A stretch of DNA of 64,000 nucleotides from Bimastos eiseni (lineage: Eukaryota > Annelida > Clitellata > Crassiclitellata > Lumbricidae), in the NCBI GenBank assembly GCA_959347315.1, contig OY365807.1, positions 9,702,346 to 9,766,345 of the forward strand, given 5' to 3'. The notes beneath the pieces were generated by a model that was not told the origin of the DNA, made no database searches, and saw only the letters and a list, made by a program, of their open reading frames with translations. A program made the translations under genes and the position numbers. Below, in pieces: positions 1 through 11,851 of the stretch (the first letter of the stretch is position 1; every line of letters begins with the position of its first letter).

Positions 1-787
1 TAACTTAAGAAGATATATATTATAAAATATTTTGCTGCAGCTAAATTCAGAAATAATTATTACTATTATTAATCAGCACCAAATCCAACCACGATCAGGT
101 CAATTCAAGGGGTCAGTCCATCAAGAAAATCTACGAATAGAGGCTCGTGACTGCTCCAATGTTCCCTCTAATTTTGTTAAGATAGTGTGAGCAAAAAATT
201 ATGTGTGTGCAACAATTTTCATTTAGTCCTATAAATTGTTCACACCTCTGTGCGCAGGTCACTCGTAATTATTAACGGCATTACGGCAAGTTGACGTCAC
301 ACAATAATATTTTGTTCGTCCGTTCCCCCCTTTTCATCACAAGCAGATATATATTATAAGTAAGTCTATATGGGACAGAGTGTAAAATTAAACAATCCCG
401 CAATTGCAAAAATTAAGAATACAATAATTATAATTAGGCATAGCTAGTGTTGTTAAATTGTGGCAACAATTAGGCCTACTATAAATTAAGTATAACTTGT
501 TTAATTGAGTGAAAATTTCTAATTAAAATTGCGCATTTGTTATGTTTGATGTGATGATGTGACATCGCATGTATTTTCGTCGACCCCACGCCCTCGTCAC
601 ACATCGTCGCAAATGTGTGACCCTCTACCCCTTAGGCGCGTCACGTCATTATTGGACGGCCCCCATAGTCAGATTATTTGATGAATCTATTTTTAGCATT
701 ATGCCTATGCAGGACGTAAGTCTGATGCATTGGCATCGTATTGAGATCTAGTGCATGGTGCCTGGTATTTCAAGTAGGGGCCTAAGG
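1..787. other. Upstream non-coding DNA with one degraded transposon end
   Basis: No convincing coding exon is visible. The stretch at about 152-262 resembles the left part of the hAT-like element at 54163-54547: both have a TTCC(C/G)TCTAA start, an AGATAGTGTG segment and a TGTGCGCAGGTC segment. It is an older, incomplete copy. The remainder is A+T-rich sequence without recognisable features. Confidence 0.4.
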
Positions 788-1114
788 CTAATAGCCTCTG
801 TCTGCGAGGATGGAGTGACGGATCGTATCGAATGCTTTTGAAAAGTTCCGTGCAACTATATGGTCACACAAGCGTTCGGAGCTGGCATAATATTGTATTG
901 CGGCTGTGGTGGATCCAGTACGTCGGACGGAAAGAAACTGATCACTGAGCAGAGGCTTCGTTGTCGCTGTTTGGATATCGGCATAGACGAACAACCAAAT
1001 TCTTTCGCGCCTCACCATTCTGGACTGTAGTCTGTAGGGGCTACATGTAGGGCCTACAATCGAGATTGGTCGAAAATCTGAGGATCCAGAAGTCCAGTCC
1101 AGTCTACTTACCAA
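788..1114 (-). mobile_element. LINE reverse transcriptase fragment (CR1/Jockey-like)
   Basis: The minus-strand translation contains blocks typical of the finger/palm region of non-LTR retrotransposon reverse transcriptases. These are DFRPISIVGP, then QF.S.RRTGSTTAAI, then ARNFSKAFDTIRHS. They occur in the expected order and spacing, but the fragment is short and has no catalytic YADD box, so it is a dead 5'-truncated relic. It lies about 280 bp upstream of the MOCS3 start on the opposite strand. Confidence 0.75.
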
Positions 1115-1393
1115 ACATATGCAAATGATTATGATGTATACCGCTCATTATTGTTCAGTCTGTACCTGCTACTTAGCTTTCGTGATACTTAGCCTACAGT
1201 GTGCGTTAAATGTTTGGTTGTAGGGCCTATTGCAGTTCGATTGCATGCGTTCGTAAATTGTATTAAAGAAGATACTTACTTACTTACGTGCATAATTCAA
1301 GACATAACTTGTGAATTATTGCGGTATAAAAACCATAGATATGATGGATTATAATTAAAGCTATGATAAAAGTCGATGCTACGCTGACAAAAC

Positions 1394-4300
1394 ATGGGGA
1401 CTTACGACGACTTGCATGCAGAAATCAAGCGATTACAAAATATTATAAAGGAAAAGGACGCTGAATTAGAATATCTGAGAAAGAGAAAAGTACGTTGCTG
1501 TGACATTACTGGTTATGTTATTTGCTTATGACAACAGGTGTTTCGCAATGGCAATGTCTGTTTCATCTTATTATCGCTCAAAATAACGTTGGGATCGGAT
1601 TATTATCGAATCGCGTACAATGTTAAAATCATTGCCTTGCAACTTACCTCATCTTTGATTCTATGTAGATAAATACCGACTTGTTTGAGCCAATGCGTTG
1701 TTACGTGTTGCTATGATGGATTTATTTAGATTGTGCAAACAAGACCTCTCATCTGATCTGATTTACTGTTTTTCCGCCAATTAAATCTTGATGACGCGGT
1801 TCATGTAAGCGTGCTGATTCGAAATCAACCCGCATCATCGAAACCCGAATCCATGAAAACGTTGAGAAGGTCAAAAAGCCCGATTCCCCAAAACAGCAAT
1901 GTACTATTGAAAACCGCTGAACTGTCTCAAAAAAGCGCAATTCATTCATCAATCCAGCTTCTGCGTGAATTCTTTTCATCGATCCGGCTTCCATTTAAGC
2001 AGAATCCTTTTCATTAATCCAGCTTTGTTTTCGGGGATACGGGGGTGTGGGTAAAATGCGAACCGTTTGCCAACTGGTTTTCAATTGGCCGCCAAAAAGT
2101 CACGTTACCGGTTCACGACTTTGGTTGCCATTTATATTTTTATTCTTGCGACCAAAAGTTTTCGGTAATTATCTGTAAGCGATACCAGCTATGACCCTGA
2201 ACCCTATCTATTAACTACACTAATCCTAACCCTAACCGACCCTCATGTTGCTCACCCTAACCGACCCTCACGATGCTTTAATCTGATCCGTTCGCGCCTA
2301 TGGTTCGCATTTTGGTCCGCGTTTTACCGGTTCGTAGTTTGCCGGTTCACGGTTCGCATTTTACCAACACCCGGGATACAGCGGAAATCAGTTTCGGGAA
2401 TCGAGTTTCAGTGATTTGCTACGCACTCGCTGATTCTGTGGGCCGAAATTTCGGCCACGCAACACACGGAAATGATTGAAGTTAGTGCACTTGTGAATAG
2501 GAAACCAGTGAAGGACCTCTATGATGTAGCAGTACTTGGGAATTTGCCCAATGGGTCGTGCTGCAGTCCGAGGTTGCTATTTAGCCAGGAGAGAGAGCAA
2601 TGAGCAATGATTTACAGTGAACTTTTTTGTTTCCCTTTTTGGTGACTGAATTGTTAAACGATATGAAGCGCCATCTATTTAAGCTTAGATAATTATTATT
2701 ATGACCAGTACTATAGGAGCTCTAAGATTAGATTAAATGATAAATAACAATTATTTTAATATGACGTGAAGTAAAGATGTTGTAGAAAAAAAGTAAGCAA
2801 TGAAATATTTTTCCACAGGGTGAACCAATTTCTGCCATAAGCAGCCCATTGCCAGACAAAAGGTCGATGGATTCTTCAATAAAACTGAGCAATGCTGAAA
2901 TTGCTCGGTATAGCAGACAACTTATACTACCAGAAGTTGGTGTTAAAGGCAAGTATTTATGAAGTCTTTGTGATAATGTGATATATGTATTATTTACTGA
3001 ATGTTGCAGCTAAAATCTCTTTAAAGAAACAGCCTGTGTGTTAGGTTTCAGCTTAATTTATGCTATGTATGGTAATATCTGCTTTTTGATTTATAGACAA
3101 ATTTTTATAGGAAGCTACTGAAAAAGCACATTTTTGTCAGGCTATACAAAAATTTTAAATTATTAATGTAATTATATTTCAGTTATTTCTATGATAACCA
3201 CCTTCTGTGCAGTCTTAGATTCTATCATCTGCCAAATGTTTTTATACCATTTCAAGTTTTAAGGTTTTATCTTTTAAATCTGGCAAGTCATAGTCTTTTC
3301 AATCATATTATTACATTGTTATTTTAATGCCTATTTTTTAGAATTTTATATTAGGTGAGAAATACATTTTTTCAAATCAAGAATGAGTCTAATTTCAAAC
3401 AGTTTTATCTCTTGTTACACAGGTTAAGTTAGTAGACCTGAATATTGATCATATAGTTGGCTGTCCCAAACTGGTTAGATTAGGAGGGTTGCTTGTAAAA
3501 CTTGTTAAGTGAGGGAAGTGATGAAAGTCTAAGAGACGTGAAAAGGTAATGAAGGATTTTGAAATTGTAGACAGTTGGGGAACTGAAGAATGTTTCAGCG
3601 AGAAATGTTGTCTTGCCCCACTTGACTCCAATTCACCACCGTTAAACTTCTCGATCTGGTGTTGTGAAGTGGTTAATATCATTTATATGATGAGAAACTG
3701 TTTAACTCTCTTGTTTCTGTCTGATCAATCGTTCTTAGGTCAGCTGGCTCTTCGATCGGCTTCAGTTCTTATTGTCGGCTGTGGGGGACTCGGTTGTCCA
3801 GTTGCGCTCTATTTGGCAGCTGCTGGAGTTGGTAAGTTCAACAGTCTGCATTGGAGAATGTCAGGCTTTCATTATCATTTGATGCTTTCTATTTGTTAAC
3901 TTATACAGTCCTTTTCAACATAATGCTTTTATGTTTTAAATGCCAAGCATATTAATAAGCACTTTTTTTTACTCTGTCATGGCACCTTAAAATATATGGC
4001 ATTTTTTAGGGGTGCCCATCTAAAATTTTGACCAGTACCCAGGTTGCATTTATTAATATTTTGACAGCAGTAGTTATAATAATGGTAAAACAGTGATCTG
4101 TGATACATTGAGAATGGTGACTCATGATAACTATAAGAGTTTTAATTTTTATTAAATTCTGATCCCTTTGTAAATCTTCTTAGGCAAGCTTGGATTGGTC
4201 GACTATGATGAAGTTGAACTTAGTAATCTGCACCGACAAGTTTTGCACACGGAGTCAAAAGTTGGTTTAGCCAAGTCACAGTCTGTAGCAGAAGGTTGTA

Positions 4301-7300
4301 AGAGGTATGTCTGTTTATTTCTAGATATTTATATAGTGCATTTTTAGACTATTTACAAAATATTGCTATATGAGGATAGACTACCTTGTAATTCAAGACA
4401 GCAACTGTTCAGCCATTGACAGATGTTTATGTAGTAAAGACTAACTGTTAGACATGTGTATGTAACAGGCAATGTGTGAAACTAGGGATTTTGTAAAATG
4501 CGTAGGCAATTTGTAAAACCCAATATCTACACTAACCCTGCACTAACACTATACTAACCCTAACTGTAAATGGGTTATTTTACATATTGCATAAAATCTA
4601 AGAAATCAATCATTTTACAAAATCCCCGTTTTGCATATTGCCTGTAACATATAGATGGATGCTATAATAAATGTGCATAATAATAACAACTCTTATAAAG
4701 CAATATACTGCAATATTTATGCTGCACTATGTATATTGCAGTAAAGTTATCTGCTGTAAACAATGTGAATTTTATAATAGAGTGGCAGATTTTCTTAAAT
4801 AACGTACCATGCTCAAAGGGAATTGCCAGTTTTGTGAAATTATTGGTTGATTTGGTAATTCATCAATTGTTTGATTAATTTATAATTAATGAATTGTGTG
4901 AATGCCAATCGTTACTTTCAGCCTGAATAGCCAGACGCTTTGTATTCCATACCAGATTGCATTGAGTAGCGACAACGCGCTTAAACTCATTGAACAATAT
5001 CCTTTTACTATGTTGGAGCTAATTTAGAGTCTATTCCATGAAACAAGATAGTTATTTGCTTTCTAGTTGATTTTGCCCAACGTTCTGGAGTCTACTTTTG
5101 CTTAATATTCTTTACAGGATGCTATTTATTTGCTCAACTATTTTACATGATTCCACTAAGAATTGTCATTAGTGTTTGTAATAAACTTTAAAGCAAGCAT
5201 TCTCACTTGTAGTAGTATAAAATGACCAGGGATTTGTGGATATATTTGTGTTTTGAAAAGTCAATCAGAAGACGATTTCCAGTTGTTTTTGTCTTTGACT
5301 GACTCCTATGTATGACATCATCGTCGATGCCACGGATAATGTTGCCACTCGGTATTTGCTAAGCGACGCCTGCATTCTGGCATCAAAACCACTTGTCTCT
5401 GGTAGTGCGTTGAGATTCGAAGGCCAGGTAGTATTGTTACCTTTCATATTGTAAATCACACTCATGATTATTATGGATTATATCAGCCATCATTTGGAAT
5501 CTGGTTCGTCATTGGTACAGATCAGTGTTCGTTTATGAAAATACTTGATTCAGTCAGAACATTTATATAGCTCTACTTCACGATGTATGTGCTTGACAGA
5601 GAGCCATTTGGAAGTGTTTGCGAAAGGTGGATGCAGCGTCCATGTGGTGTCCTTGGTTCAAAGGCTTAAGTGCCTATTCAGAGCGAGACTATTTGAGCTA
5701 GATTGTCCATCCACTGAGAAGGACATTGATGTTGCAGGCATTGTAAAGTAAGAAGATTTTAATTATTGTGTGTGGAGGCATTATCAATGTTCTATGTGAT
5801 TTGTTTAATGAATTCCTTGCCTTCTATCTCTTTTGTGGTTGACTATTTAAATTGTTTTCAGGCTATCTTCTGTTAATTTTATTGAAGTGTTGTATTTTTG
5901 ATATCTGTTGATTTTATTAAGTGTGTATTTTTTTCAGTTGACTGTTTATAACTACAAGGGCTCTCCGTGCTATCGATGTCTCTACCCCATTCCTCCACCT
6001 CTAGATGCTGTAACCAATTGTTCAGATGGAGGAGTCATGGGTGCAGGTATCCTCCTCTCTAGTAAAGGATGACTATGTATAAGCTTAGTGGCTGCTAAGT
6101 AAAGGTTGTTGATGCTGTTATACTGTGGACAATGACTGCTCTTGGCGGGGGGCGTTCTTTATCTGTCTCTGGCTGTGGATCTTGGACTCTCTTCCTTAAA
6201 GTTTGCTTGGCTGATCCTCCATTGACTTTAATATTTCCCACGAAAATTGAGCAGCTTCCTCATTTTCCTCTCCTCTTCAATTTCCAGCATGACTATTGAC
6301 CGAACTCACTATAATTCGGTGTACACACTGAGTTAATTTAGTGGCAGCTGTTGACTGATCTATGTGGCCTTTTATATTATTTGCTGTTTACTTGGCCTCA
6401 CAAGAAAACCTTTTGATAATGTTCAGTTTGTTCACTTTGCTTCATCTAGAACTGATTATAGCTGATTAATGCAGAGAGAAAAGCTTGCATTAGTGTCATT
6501 GCCATAGTCAGCCTAGGTACTTATAAATGCAGGCATAAGGGTCATAGCAGCTTGAGATGTAAGCAAGTGGATAGTCATATTGTCATTGCTTGCTTAAAGG
6601 TTAATGCTTAACCAGTGAAACAATGTTTTGAAGGGAAGTCATTCTATAATATTATGCTTTTGTTTGCATAAGTTTGTGTTTCATTTTGCAGTTGTTGGCA
6701 TCATTGGCTGCATGCAAGCACTCGAAGTTATTAAAATCGCTACAGACATCGGCTGTATCCTTCAATATCTTTAAAAAATATTCTAGTTCAATAAATTATT
6801 ATGTAAATTAAAGCTAATTTATTGTTTTATATGAAAGCATTGACTTTAGTCATTTTGAATCTTATACTTTAAATGCTATTTAACTTTCATTGACCTCCTT
6901 GTTCACAGAACACTGTAAATGTTGATATGTTTGTTGTTGACGTTTTTCTTACCTTTATCCAGCTTCTTCTTAATTATCTCTTTTAATAGAAGTTGTTAAT
7001 CAGTTTAATTGACTTAATTGTATTACCTCAGCCCTTAACTTTAGTCACTCCACCAACGTTTTTAACCTAGCTTATTGATTTTACCAACTTATAGGTGATT
7101 TACCCTATTATGTTTTATTCCATGACTTGCAAACCCATGCGTGTGGTGTAAACAGCTGTCTATGGTGAGCGGATGTTGCTGTTCGATGGCTTGGAAGGAG
7201 TTTTTAGGTCTGTGAGACTTCGTGGTCGACAGAAGAACTGTGCCATCTGTGGAACTGAGCCATCTATCTCCAGCCTCATTGATTTTGAGCAGTTCTGTGG

Positions 7301-10300
7301 TGCAAAGGCAACCGACAAGGTTCTTGTTCTCTTGGATTACATGAATCGGAGAGGTTCTGTCATGATCATAGTATTTGAGAGGACTCTTGGGTATTTGTTA
7401 TGAGGTATATCACTTTATTGTATGGTATATGTTGAGATATCTTGCAGAAATATTTTGACCAGACGAGTGTTCTCAGAAAGTGGTGTACGGTACCTGAAGA
7501 GGGCTCTCGTTAGGTATATCCTGAGGTATAACATAACTGGGCAGGTGACATTGTGTGGTATGTGAAGAGGTATCGCTTGAAAGTGTTGCTTTTCTTTAGA
7601 GTGAAACTTTGGACATAATCGTGTTGAAAATTAAGGCTAATCTTCAAGTTACCCTTCAAGTACCGACTTGGTACCTTGCTTGTAATAAAACTGTGTATAG
7701 CTTGATGTATGAACTCTACTGGATACTTTGTATGCTAACCACTGCACGATCTAGTAACCTGGCTCAATAGTTTAGTGTTAAAATACTGATTGTCAATCAA
7801 TACGTTGATGGTTCAAATCCTCTGCCAGAGCAGATATTTTTTTGAGATTTCTGCTCCGCTGGCACCCTCTAGCCAACTCAGGTATAATGAGGACACTGGC
7901 CACACTCCGTCGGTTGGAAGAAAGTGAGATGGCAAGAGAGGAAACTGGCCACCCGCCTCATTTGTCTAAGCTAAGGAAATGAAGTCGCTAGCACTTCATA
8001 CCATGGTTAGTTTAAGGGACTGCTCTTCTACCATCTATTTTTTCTGTACATACACCTTGCTTCAACTGCATATAAGGGCTTTTTGTTAAGATATGAATAG
8101 ATGCTTTGTACTTCAAAGTGCTATAAGATTCAAGTTTTTTGCCATTCTGTGTCCTTGCTTTCAATTTCAGCTCTATAGTCTATAAGTTTGTTTGGATGAT
8201 AACGTTTGACAAAAAATTAACGAGTTGAGTTCAAATTTAGAAAAAATATTAATATTATTATGTTTATAAAGGTACGTGTTTCATCTGTTGGAATTTTTTC
8301 CTGCAGGATAAAAATCTTCACTTACTTAAGGATGACGAACGGATATCCGTGTGGGTAAGACTCTGCAAAGCATGTAATGTTGTTTGTGTCAGGTAAGATA
8401 AGGTGGTCATACTGAATAGAGGTCATTAAGCTAACAATCATGGACATGAGGCAATTGCATTTCTTAACCCCTGGAGATAAGGGCAGGTGACTGTCCTCTC
8501 CCTTGGCATCTAGTCAACGCAGTGACACTCTATGGGTGATGTACTCGTTTCATAGTTAGGATCGCTGCAGTAAGGTTGTTGTATAATGGGTTTTATAACT
8601 GAACATTTCGTGCGGATGCCGTTCTGTGAAACTATTTGATAACTGTGATTTCAAATTTATATTTTTTGGATCTGTCGAGACAGTAGCGCATGCAAGATGA
8701 TGATGGATTTTTGTATTTGAAATGTAATTTGTGTAGTGTAAGGAAAGGCTCTGCAGTTGTAGAGTTACTAATATCATGTGTGCTTTGGCCAATCTAGTCT
8801 TAAACCAGAACCACTTCTTAGAGGACATTTATTTGAATGAGACTAGTGACAATAAGACTTGTTGCATAGCAAAGTTTATATCTAATGTCAGTTTAGACTT
8901 ACAAGCTGAAGATCTCTTTCAATTTGACAGGACATTGGGTTAAGATCTTTGATGTTGGTTTCTCATTAAGTTTTAACAATTGATGCCTTTTGCAGTTGAA
9001 TGATGGATCAGTTCATTGTAGGCTAAGGTTTTTGAATCTTTGGCTTTGTTTAAAAAACAGGATTACAGCGCTATGGTTCAGGTTAACGAGCCTCATATCC
9101 TTATTGACGTCAGACAGCCTATTGAACTGGACATCTGCAAGTTGTCTACTACAACTAAGAGTATCCTTACTGATTGAGTATCATTTTCTGGATAATTATT
9201 GAGCATGCTGTTGATTTTGAGGGTGCTATATAAATGTTTTACCTATTGCCAGCTATTTTATTGTTGAGATTTTGATGGAGGAGTTTATCCCCATTAGCTC
9301 TTCTTCTGACCCTCTCAGCTAAGTATAACTGAAAAGATGTTGCGGTTCAGGAAACACAAAATATTTAACAAGTTGTCAATGTTTGTGTGCAGCATTCTTA
9401 TTAAAAATACCATGCTTAGATTGTGGTTGCATTGGTGTACTTTGGTAATCTATAAGTGGATTAACCCCTGCGCTTTTGTGAAAACTAAAATACTGCCTAT
9501 TACTGTATCCTTATATTAGTGATTTAGGTCAATTTATGCGGTGTGTTGTACAAAATAAATTACTCAAGGGTGTACAGGTGGACGTGAGAGTTCTGAGGAA
9601 ACCGATGAATCTTAAGGCAACAAGTTGCAGCAGTACTATAGCCATTCTATACACTAGTAGTGAGTTGTAGTCTTGTGGAAGAATGTTCCAAGTGACATAC
9701 TTGCCACTGTGAAAGCCCTGTGCTGTGACATATGTTGTTAAGGATGGTGGGGAAAGTTTAAAAGTATTGCCGTACCAGGTACCTTAACTCACGATGGAAG
9801 TAAGAGGTTCAAGAACAGGTCCATGTATTGCTGATAAAATTTTGCATTAATTTGGAAGACAATAGTTTTTTGTGAACCTAGGTATTGGAATTTTTTAAAT
9901 ACTGATTGTTTTTGGTATGAGTTCTTGTTTTTTGTTTTTTTATTTTATTTACAGAGCCACCACACTGATAAACAGACTGAATAAATTAATTTTGTTGTAG
10001 TTAATTTAGTCTTAGGTTACTATCAGACTCCTTGATTGATCAATCCGAGGTGCCTGAAACATAGGCCTACAGAAGTTTCCCTATTTGGTGGAAATAGGGA
10101 AACCGATAGACCCTGGAGCAGATGGTTGGTCTCACACAGGTCTTTCACCACAAATCTTTTAATAATCTTGAAAATTGTCAGTAAGTATTAGTAATGTTAA
10201 TAATAATAATATATACCATTAGTAGATTTGTAAGCAATTGTGTTGTCGCCGAGTTCCAAATTCTAGAGATAATCTGGAAACGGACGGGTTTAAGTTTAGA

Positions 10301-10738
10301 ACCAGTCAGTTAGGCTGTTTAAAGGAATGAATGATTGGTTGTCTTCTTGGTGGTGGCTGCGTTCCTTAGATTCAACTTCCTCAGATATCCCTATGGAAGA
10401 TTTCGACAAACCAGTCGTTGCTGATGATCTCAGACATCAATTTCAAACAAACCCCATTCCGGGTGAGTTTAACACTTAAACTAATTTATTCTCCATTTTA
10501 TGGGTTTAAGTAGTTCTCATAAAGCACATTAACGCCATCATTTCCAAAAGCGGTTGAGTCTAAAATAATTTCTTCTTTTGGAACAGTTTTTGTCATCTGT
10601 CGCCGAGGGAATGACTCGCAGCTGGCCGTAAAGAAAATTCGTCAGATCTGTGAAAGTCTTCATGTTCCAATTCGTGATATCCGAGGTGGATTACATGCGT
10701 GGGCGAAACATATAGACTCAGATTTTCCAGTTTATTGA
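1394..10738 (+). CDS. MOCS3: MOCS3/UBA4 homologue: E1-like adenylyltransferase and sulfurtransferase, 13 exons
   Basis: This enzyme adenylates and thiocarboxylates MOCS2A (molybdopterin synthesis) and URM1 (tRNA 2-thiouridine) in the cytosol. Exons: 1394-1489, 2819-2948, 3739-3831, 4184-4304, 4922-4996, 5310-5427 (or from 5304), 5938-6046, 6692-6754, 7156-7319, 8307-8354, 9061-9160, 10385-10462, 10587-10738. Phases agree throughout and give about 448 residues (human 460). An N-terminal coiled segment is followed by a ThiF/E1 domain with nucleotide loop GCGGLGCP (residues 89-96), zinc pairs CYRC (222-225) and CAIC (297-300), and catalytic Cys239 in TNCSDGG. The C-terminal rhodanese domain has active Cys403 in VICRRGNDS. 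The start has a good context (aaacATGG) and matches the usual N-terminus. The human gene, as I recall, lacks introns, so the intron-rich structure here is notable. The exon 9 donor (GTTCTT) is weak. All key residues are intact, so the gene looks functional. Confidence 0.95.
2041..2372. mobile_element. Non-autonomous TIR element (MITE), ~332 bp, in MOCS3 intron 1
   Basis: The ends are inverted copies: GGTAAAATGCGAACCG near the left end pairs with CGGTTCGCATTTTACC near the right end, each preceded or followed by a GGGTGT block. The repeat GGGATAC lies directly outside both ends (2034-2040 and 2373-2379), consistent with a 7-8 bp target-site duplication. The interior has no coding capacity and contains CCTAACCGACCCTCA repeats. 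Superfamily is uncertain; the duplication length would fit hAT. Confidence 0.65.
2949..3738 (+). other. GC-AG intron (MOCS3 intron 2)
   Basis: The exon 2/3 reading frame and the conserved VGVKGQLAL joint place the donor at AAAG|GCAAGT, with GC in place of GT, and the acceptor at TTCTTAG|GTCAG. GC donors are a known minor class and normally show a strong AG|GCAAGT context, as here. No in-frame GT donor nearby would keep the conserved residues. Confidence 0.8.
4466..4644. mobile_element. PIF/Harbinger-like MITE, 179 bp, in MOCS3 intron 4
   Basis: The element begins CAGGCAATGTGTGAAAC and ends with a near-complement (GTTTTGCATATTGCCTG). A second, inner inverted pair is ATTTTGTAAAATG against CATTTTACAAAAT. 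It is flanked on both sides by TAA (4463-4465 and 4645-4647), the 3-bp TWA duplication expected for PIF/Harbinger insertions. There is no coding capacity. Confidence 0.7.
4997..5309 (+). other. U12-type AT- intron (MOCS3 intron 5)
   Basis: The exon 5 frame ends at GAACA and is followed by ATATCCTTTT, a perfect match to the minor-spliceosome AT-class donor. No usable AG acceptor exists upstream of the conserved [10 protein letters not shown] segment, because an in-frame TGA at 5296-5298 blocks it. A GTCTTTGAC branch-site-like element lies at 5291-5299. Splicing to AT|G at 5309/5310 restores the conserved LIEQYDII joint with an 11-nt branch-to-acceptor distance. A classical AC acceptor at 5302-5303 would instead give LIEHPMYDII. 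Which is used cannot be settled from sequence alone. Confidence 0.8.
6047..6691 (+). other. Possible U12-type GT-AG intron (MOCS3 intron 7)
   Basis: The donor GTATCCTCC matches the U12 consensus GTATCCTTT at 7 of 9 positions. A degenerate branch-like TTTGCATAAGT sits about 20 nt before the CAG acceptor. A U2-type intron cannot be excluded. Confidence 0.45.
6755..7155 (+). other. U12-type GT-AG intron (MOCS3 intron 8)
   Basis: The donor GTATCCTTC matches the U12 consensus at 8 of 9 positions, and the region before the acceptor lacks a pyrimidine tract. A branch-like TTCCATGAC lies at 7118-7126, about 30 nt before AAACAG, which is longer than usual. The phase-1 junction restores the conserved [15 protein letters not shown] segment. 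Confidence 0.65.
7735..8030 (+). mobile_element. tRNA-derived SINE in MOCS3 intron 9
   Basis: A tRNA-like head begins near 7760 with an A-box-like TGGCTCAATAGTTTAGTG, a TTGTCAA loop that would place GTC as anticodon (Asp-like), and B box GGTTCAAATCC. The stems are imperfect, so this is not a working tRNA gene. It is followed by about 200 bp of unrelated body sequence, as in a SINE. The 3' end is estimated. Confidence 0.55.
9161..10384 (+). other. U12-type GT-AG intron (MOCS3 intron 11)
   Basis: The donor GTATCCTTA matches the U12 consensus at 8 of 9 positions. TTCCTTAGA at 10362-10370 resembles the U12 branch site and lies about 16 nt upstream of CCTCAG. The joint gives KNIPMEDF against HIPLKHL in the human protein. 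An alternative acceptor at 10369 would add five codons in frame. Confidence 0.7.
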
Positions 10739-10812
10739 CCTGTATTTTAAATAATTTCACTGGAAATTATTTACATATTTTTCTCTACTGGACTAATGGA
10801 TGCCTAACCATC

Positions 10813-10818
10813 AATAAA
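10813..10818 (+). terminator. AATAAA polyadenylation signal of MOCS3
   Basis: AATAAA lies 75 bp after the TGA stop at 10736-10738. It is followed about 20 bp later by T-rich sequence, as expected for a cleavage/polyadenylation site. Confidence 0.75.
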
Positions 10819-10844
10819 GTTCTTATGCCAAAGTAATCTTTTAT

Positions 10845-11851
10845 TATTTAACATTAAATAATTATTTTGATGGTGTCATTGGGCTTTAGCATGTGGCTCA
10901 ATGCATTCATAAAGGTCTTTCAAAGTAAAATCGTCTTGGTAGCAGAATCCAAAAAGCTCGAGGTTAGAGACCGGTTTCTGCAAATATAATTTTATGTGGG
11001 TTTGGATGGATTTTCTTCTGTCCATGGTGATAAATGACCTGGAACAGTCGAATTCTGTGCCTAAATTGGGTGCAGAGTTAGTGAGAATAAGAATAAATTC
11101 ACTCAGATGAAGTAGTCAATGAAGCTATCAGTAGGTAGTGAATTGAGATTTATGTAGATGTGAACGCGAAAGGACACAGAATCGTGTGAAGGTCAGATTT
11201 TACACAATTGGTGCGGTAGTGACTTCAATCAATCAGAAATACTTGATATAGCGCCCCTTCAAGATTTCCACTCAGAAACGCACCAGGCCTAACCGCGGCT
11301 AAAAAGGAGTTTTCAGAGAGGTGTAACATGAAAATGAGAAGTTCATAGTTAGGAGACGGAGCTCTATGGGGAGTCTATTCCAGACGGTAGGTCCCACGAC
11401 TGATTGATGTGGACAGATTGATCATGAATACTGTGAAGTATCTAGCAGGATTCACTTGTATATTTGTATTTATAAAAAACATACACACTAGCACTTTTGT
11501 GCCTATAAAATAGTCGTTTTATTAATATGGCCTATTAGCCTAATCAGCTACATTGGCTTGAATCAGGGGCTAATATCAATGTGACCAATCAGCTTTGTTT
11601 CGAATAAACTGGTTCCCGCAACCTCTTTCATTGGTGCTGTAGAAATTCGAGTTTATGATAACTGAAAAGCAATTTTCACGTGACTGTACATTGTACAAGC
11701 ACCCCTTTTAGATCCCTGGATTTACATATTTAGTGCCTTGTGACAAGTTGCGAAGTTCCCTAAAAACGCTTTTATAAGTATCCAGATATAAACATGCATA
11801 ACTAACCGGTCGACGTTTTTGCAAAAGCCAATATATTATACACAACTATAG
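10845..11851. other. Intergenic space between convergent genes
   Basis: No exon is recognised. On the minus strand an AATAAA (11518-11523) lies about 330 bp past the cadherin stop and is a candidate poly(A) signal for it. Near 11245-11275 there is GATATAGCGCCCCTTCAAG, related to the dispersed short repeat tail found elsewhere in the window. Confidence 0.45.

Noticed and set aside
3549..3899. 116-codon plus-strand frame with VGCGGLGCP
   Set aside because: Only 3739-3831 is coding (MOCS3 exon 3); the rest is intron read-through.
7760..7835. Functional tRNA-Asp gene
   Set aside because: A and B boxes and a GTC-like loop are present, but the T and acceptor stems do not pair properly and a SINE body follows.
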